Assembly (NCBI GenBank): GCA_015065295.1
Contig: SVQN01000030.1
Location: 1-32,082 of the forward strand
From: Oscillospiraceae bacterium
GTDB taxonomy: Bacteria > Bacillota > Clostridia > Oscillospirales > CAG-272
Direction of reading: 5' to 3'
DNA: 32,082 bases
Below are positions 30,531-32,082 of the stretch, one piece after another. The notes under the pieces were generated by a model. It was not told where the DNA came from. It worked only from the letters and a program-made list of their open reading frames with translations, and ran no database searches. The stretch's first letter is position 1. The number at the start of each line of letters is the position of its first letter. The translations under genes were made by a program, and so were the position numbers.

Positions 30531-31625
30531 TCACACATTAAACCGGAACAGAACTACGTCGCCGTCCTGCATGACATATTCCTTGCCTTCGCTGCGGACG
30601 AGACCGCGTTCCTTGGCGACGGTCATGGAACCGCATTCCATCAGGGCATCGTACGCCACAACTTCCGCACGGATGAAGCCGCGTTCGAAGTCGCTGTGGA
30701 TTTTGCCGGCAGCCTGAGGCGCACGGGTTCCGTTGACGATCGTCCATGCACGGACTTCCTTCGGACCAGCGGTCAGGTAGCTGATGTAGCCGAGAAGGGC
30801 ATAGCTTGCCTTGATGAGACGGTCGAGACCGCTTTCTTCGATGCCGAGGTCGGCGAGGAAGACTTCCTTTTCTTCCGCGTCAAGCTCCGCGATTTCCGCT
30901 TCGATGCCCGCGCAGACCGTGATGACCTCCGCTCCTTCTTCGTCGGCAGCCGCCTTGATCGCCTTGTACATTTCGTTGTCGTCGGATACGCCCGCCGCTT
31001 CGTCTTCGCTGACGTTTGCAACATAGATGATCGGCTTCAGCGTGAGAAGATTCAGGTCTTCCAGAAGCGCGCGTTCGTCGTCGGTCAGTTCACAGCTCCG
31101 GGCGGTCTTGCCTTCGTTCATGACGGCAAGCAGCTTGTTGTACACGTCAAGGGATTCCTGAAGGGTCTTGTCCCCCTTGAGGAGCTTCTGCGTGCGTTCG
31201 ATGCGGCGTTCGAGCTGTTCGATGTCGGAGTAAATCAACTCAAGGTTGATCGTTTCGAGGTCGCGGGTCGGGTCAACGTTGCCGTCTACATGGATGATGT
31301 CGCTGTCTTCGAAGCAGCGGAGAACGTGAACGACTGCGTCAACGTCGCGGATGTGGGAGAGGAACTTGTTGCCGAGACCTTCGCCCTTGGACGCGCCGCG
31401 AACCAGACCGGCGATGTCCACGAATTCCACAGTCGCGGGAGTGTAGAGTTCGGGATTGTACATTTCCGCCAGCTTGTCGAGACGGTAGTCGGGAACCTGT
31501 ACGATGCCCACGTTCGGGTCGATGGTACAGAAGGGGTAGTTTGCGCTGGGTGCGCCTGCGCCGGTCAGCGCGTTGAAGAGGGTGCTTTTGCCGACGTTCG
31601 GCAAACCGATGATACCGAGTTTCAT
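30531..31625 (-). CDS. ychF: Ribosome-binding ATPase YchF
   Basis: A 364-residue Obg-family P-loop protein of the YchF/OLA1 group. G1 is [16 protein letters not shown]3 is [16 protein letters not shown], and the G4 position reads NVSEDE rather than NKxD; loss of the Lys/Asp pair explains why this group prefers ATP to GTP. A coiled-coil insertion is seen at about 125-190 ([22 protein letters not shown]), and the C-terminal TGS domain starts near 280 ([18 protein letters not shown]-like, here [21 protein letters not shown]). It binds ribosomes and takes part in the oxidative-stress response. AGGAA lies about 9 bases before the ATG. It appears to be a single gene followed by copy h. Confidence 0.97.
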   Translation of the reverse strand: MKLGIIGLPNVGKSTLFNALTGAGAPSANYPFCTIDPNVGIVQVPDYRLDKLAEMYNPELYTPATVEFVDIAGLVRGASKGEGLGNKFLSHIRDVDAVVHVLRCFEDSDIIHVDGNVDPTRDLETINLELIYSDIEQLERRIERTQKLLKGDKTLQESLDVYNKLLAVMNEGKTARSCELTDDERALLEDLNLLTLKPIIYVANVSEDEAAGVSDDNEMYKAIKAAADEEGAEVITVCAGIEAEIAELDAEEKEVFLADLGIEESGLDRLIKASYALLGYISYLTAGPKEVRAWTIVNGTRAPQAAGKIHSDFERGFIRAEVVAYDALMECGSMTVAKERGLVRSEGKEYVMQDGDVVLFRFNV

Positions 31626-32082
31626 GATCTATATTCCTGCCTTTGCTTTATTTTTTATGTTTGGGTTACAGACGGTTTGATAGTGCAGACTTTTTCTTGT
31701 CCTGCGCGGACGGCGCACAAATGGAGTTCACGAAGTGAACTCCGTCAGACGCCGCCCCTTTGTGAATTTCCGGCTGGAAATCATTCGGGGGACTCGGTCT
31801 TGAGACCTCAAACAGACAGCGGTTTGCCCGCATTCAGGGCGTTAGGAAGAGACAAGGTTGGGTGCAAATCTGTCCAAAACGTTCGTTCAGTAGAAATAGC
31901 CGTGAGGGAAAACTGAAAATAAAAGTTCCACCTTTGGTTGAACAAAACCGCTGTTCTTCCGTGCAATCTGCTGAGTGCAGACTGCTGTATGTCTGAGCCC
32001 TCAAGGGCGAGTCCCACGAACGCAGGGCGGGGTGATTCACAAGAGGGTGCCGCCCTGGGCATCCTCTTGTGCGCCGTCCGCG
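31626..32082. other. Gene-free right end
   Basis: 457 bases upstream of ychF without a supported gene. Most of it is the inverted-repeat element at 31705-32082. Short frames exist on the minus strand (for example 31808-32062) but have no ribosome site and cross the repeat arms. No ychF promoter with a good -35 and -10 was found. Confidence 0.6.
31705..32082. mobile_element. Inverted-repeat element with hairpin ends (reaches the window edge)
   Basis: CGCGGACGGCGCACAA (31705-31720) and TTGTGCGCCGTCCGCG (32067-32082) are perfect 16-base inverted repeats. Just inside each is a hairpin: left GGAGTTCAC-GAA-GTGAACTCC (31723-31743) within CACAAA...TTTGTG; right CACAAGAGG with CCTCTTGTG (32038-32071). 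The inside has several further small stem-loops (GGTCT-TG-AGACC, GCCCT-CA-AGGGC) and no convincing gene. The arm may continue past the window. Confidence 0.6.

Noticed and set aside
32069-32082. Start of a group II intron (GTGCG)
   Set aside because: GTGCG is part of the 16-base inverted repeat and is present in mirror form at the left arm; the following bases do not match intron domain I.

Overview
The window looks like the chromosome of a Gram-positive anaerobic, spore-forming member of the Clostridia, probably an Oscillospirales-type lineage. The clues are a PdaA-type spore-cortex deacetylase, strong sigma-A promoters with extended -10 boxes, GGAGG-type ribosome sites, a Clostridia-style phage lysis cassette and a tRNA without an encoded CCA. 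There is no rRNA gene and no CRISPR array. The organism assignment is inference.

Layout. Positions 1-3697 (+) hold the end of a family 4 uracil-DNA glycosylase, a stalk-domain-like secreted protein, a threonine aldolase and a two-domain iron-sulfur flavoprotein. A perfect bidirectional terminator separates these from a membrane protein (-). Next comes a divergent pair: a MerR regulator with two lipocalin-like repeats and its own 19-bp-spacer promoter (-), and a sigma-70-like protein with a long C-terminal extension (+). Positions 8175-10004 are a tiny phage-derived lysis cassette (truncated tail-associated protein, membrane coiled-coil protein, M23 endolysin, holin). It abuts the 3' end of a tRNA-Leu gene and encloses what looks like a discrete minus-strand small RNA. 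A Gfo/Idh/MocA oxidoreductase (+) follows, then a minus-strand operon of a P-loop kinase, a frameshifted double-kinase fusion and a NUDIX hydrolase, then an NlpC/P60 lipoprotein.

Positions 15957-24426 (-) carry a complete arginine cluster, argG-argH-argC-argJ-argB-argD-argF, read from a promoter near 24.5 kb with two ArgR-like boxes 21 bp apart. It covers every step from N-acetylglutamate to arginine; ArgJ can recycle the acetyl group. To the right are two secreted polysaccharide deacetylases (+), a DUF624-like membrane protein (-), a small membrane protein (-), a GNAT acetyltransferase (+), an aminoglycoside-phosphotransferase-like kinase (-) and the ribosome-associated ATPase YchF (-).

The least explained feature is intergenic. 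A family of hairpin repeats, eight copies in the window and six of them in and just after the arginine cluster, has a 9-17 bp stem whose base pairs covary between copies and a third segment that could compete for the same arm. At least four other palindromic elements (a 145-bp MITE-like element, an 84-bp nested palindrome, an inverted repeat at the right edge, and a purine-rich repeat next to perfect-palindrome terminators) fill other gaps. Two repeats have supplied the C-terminal codons of genes.
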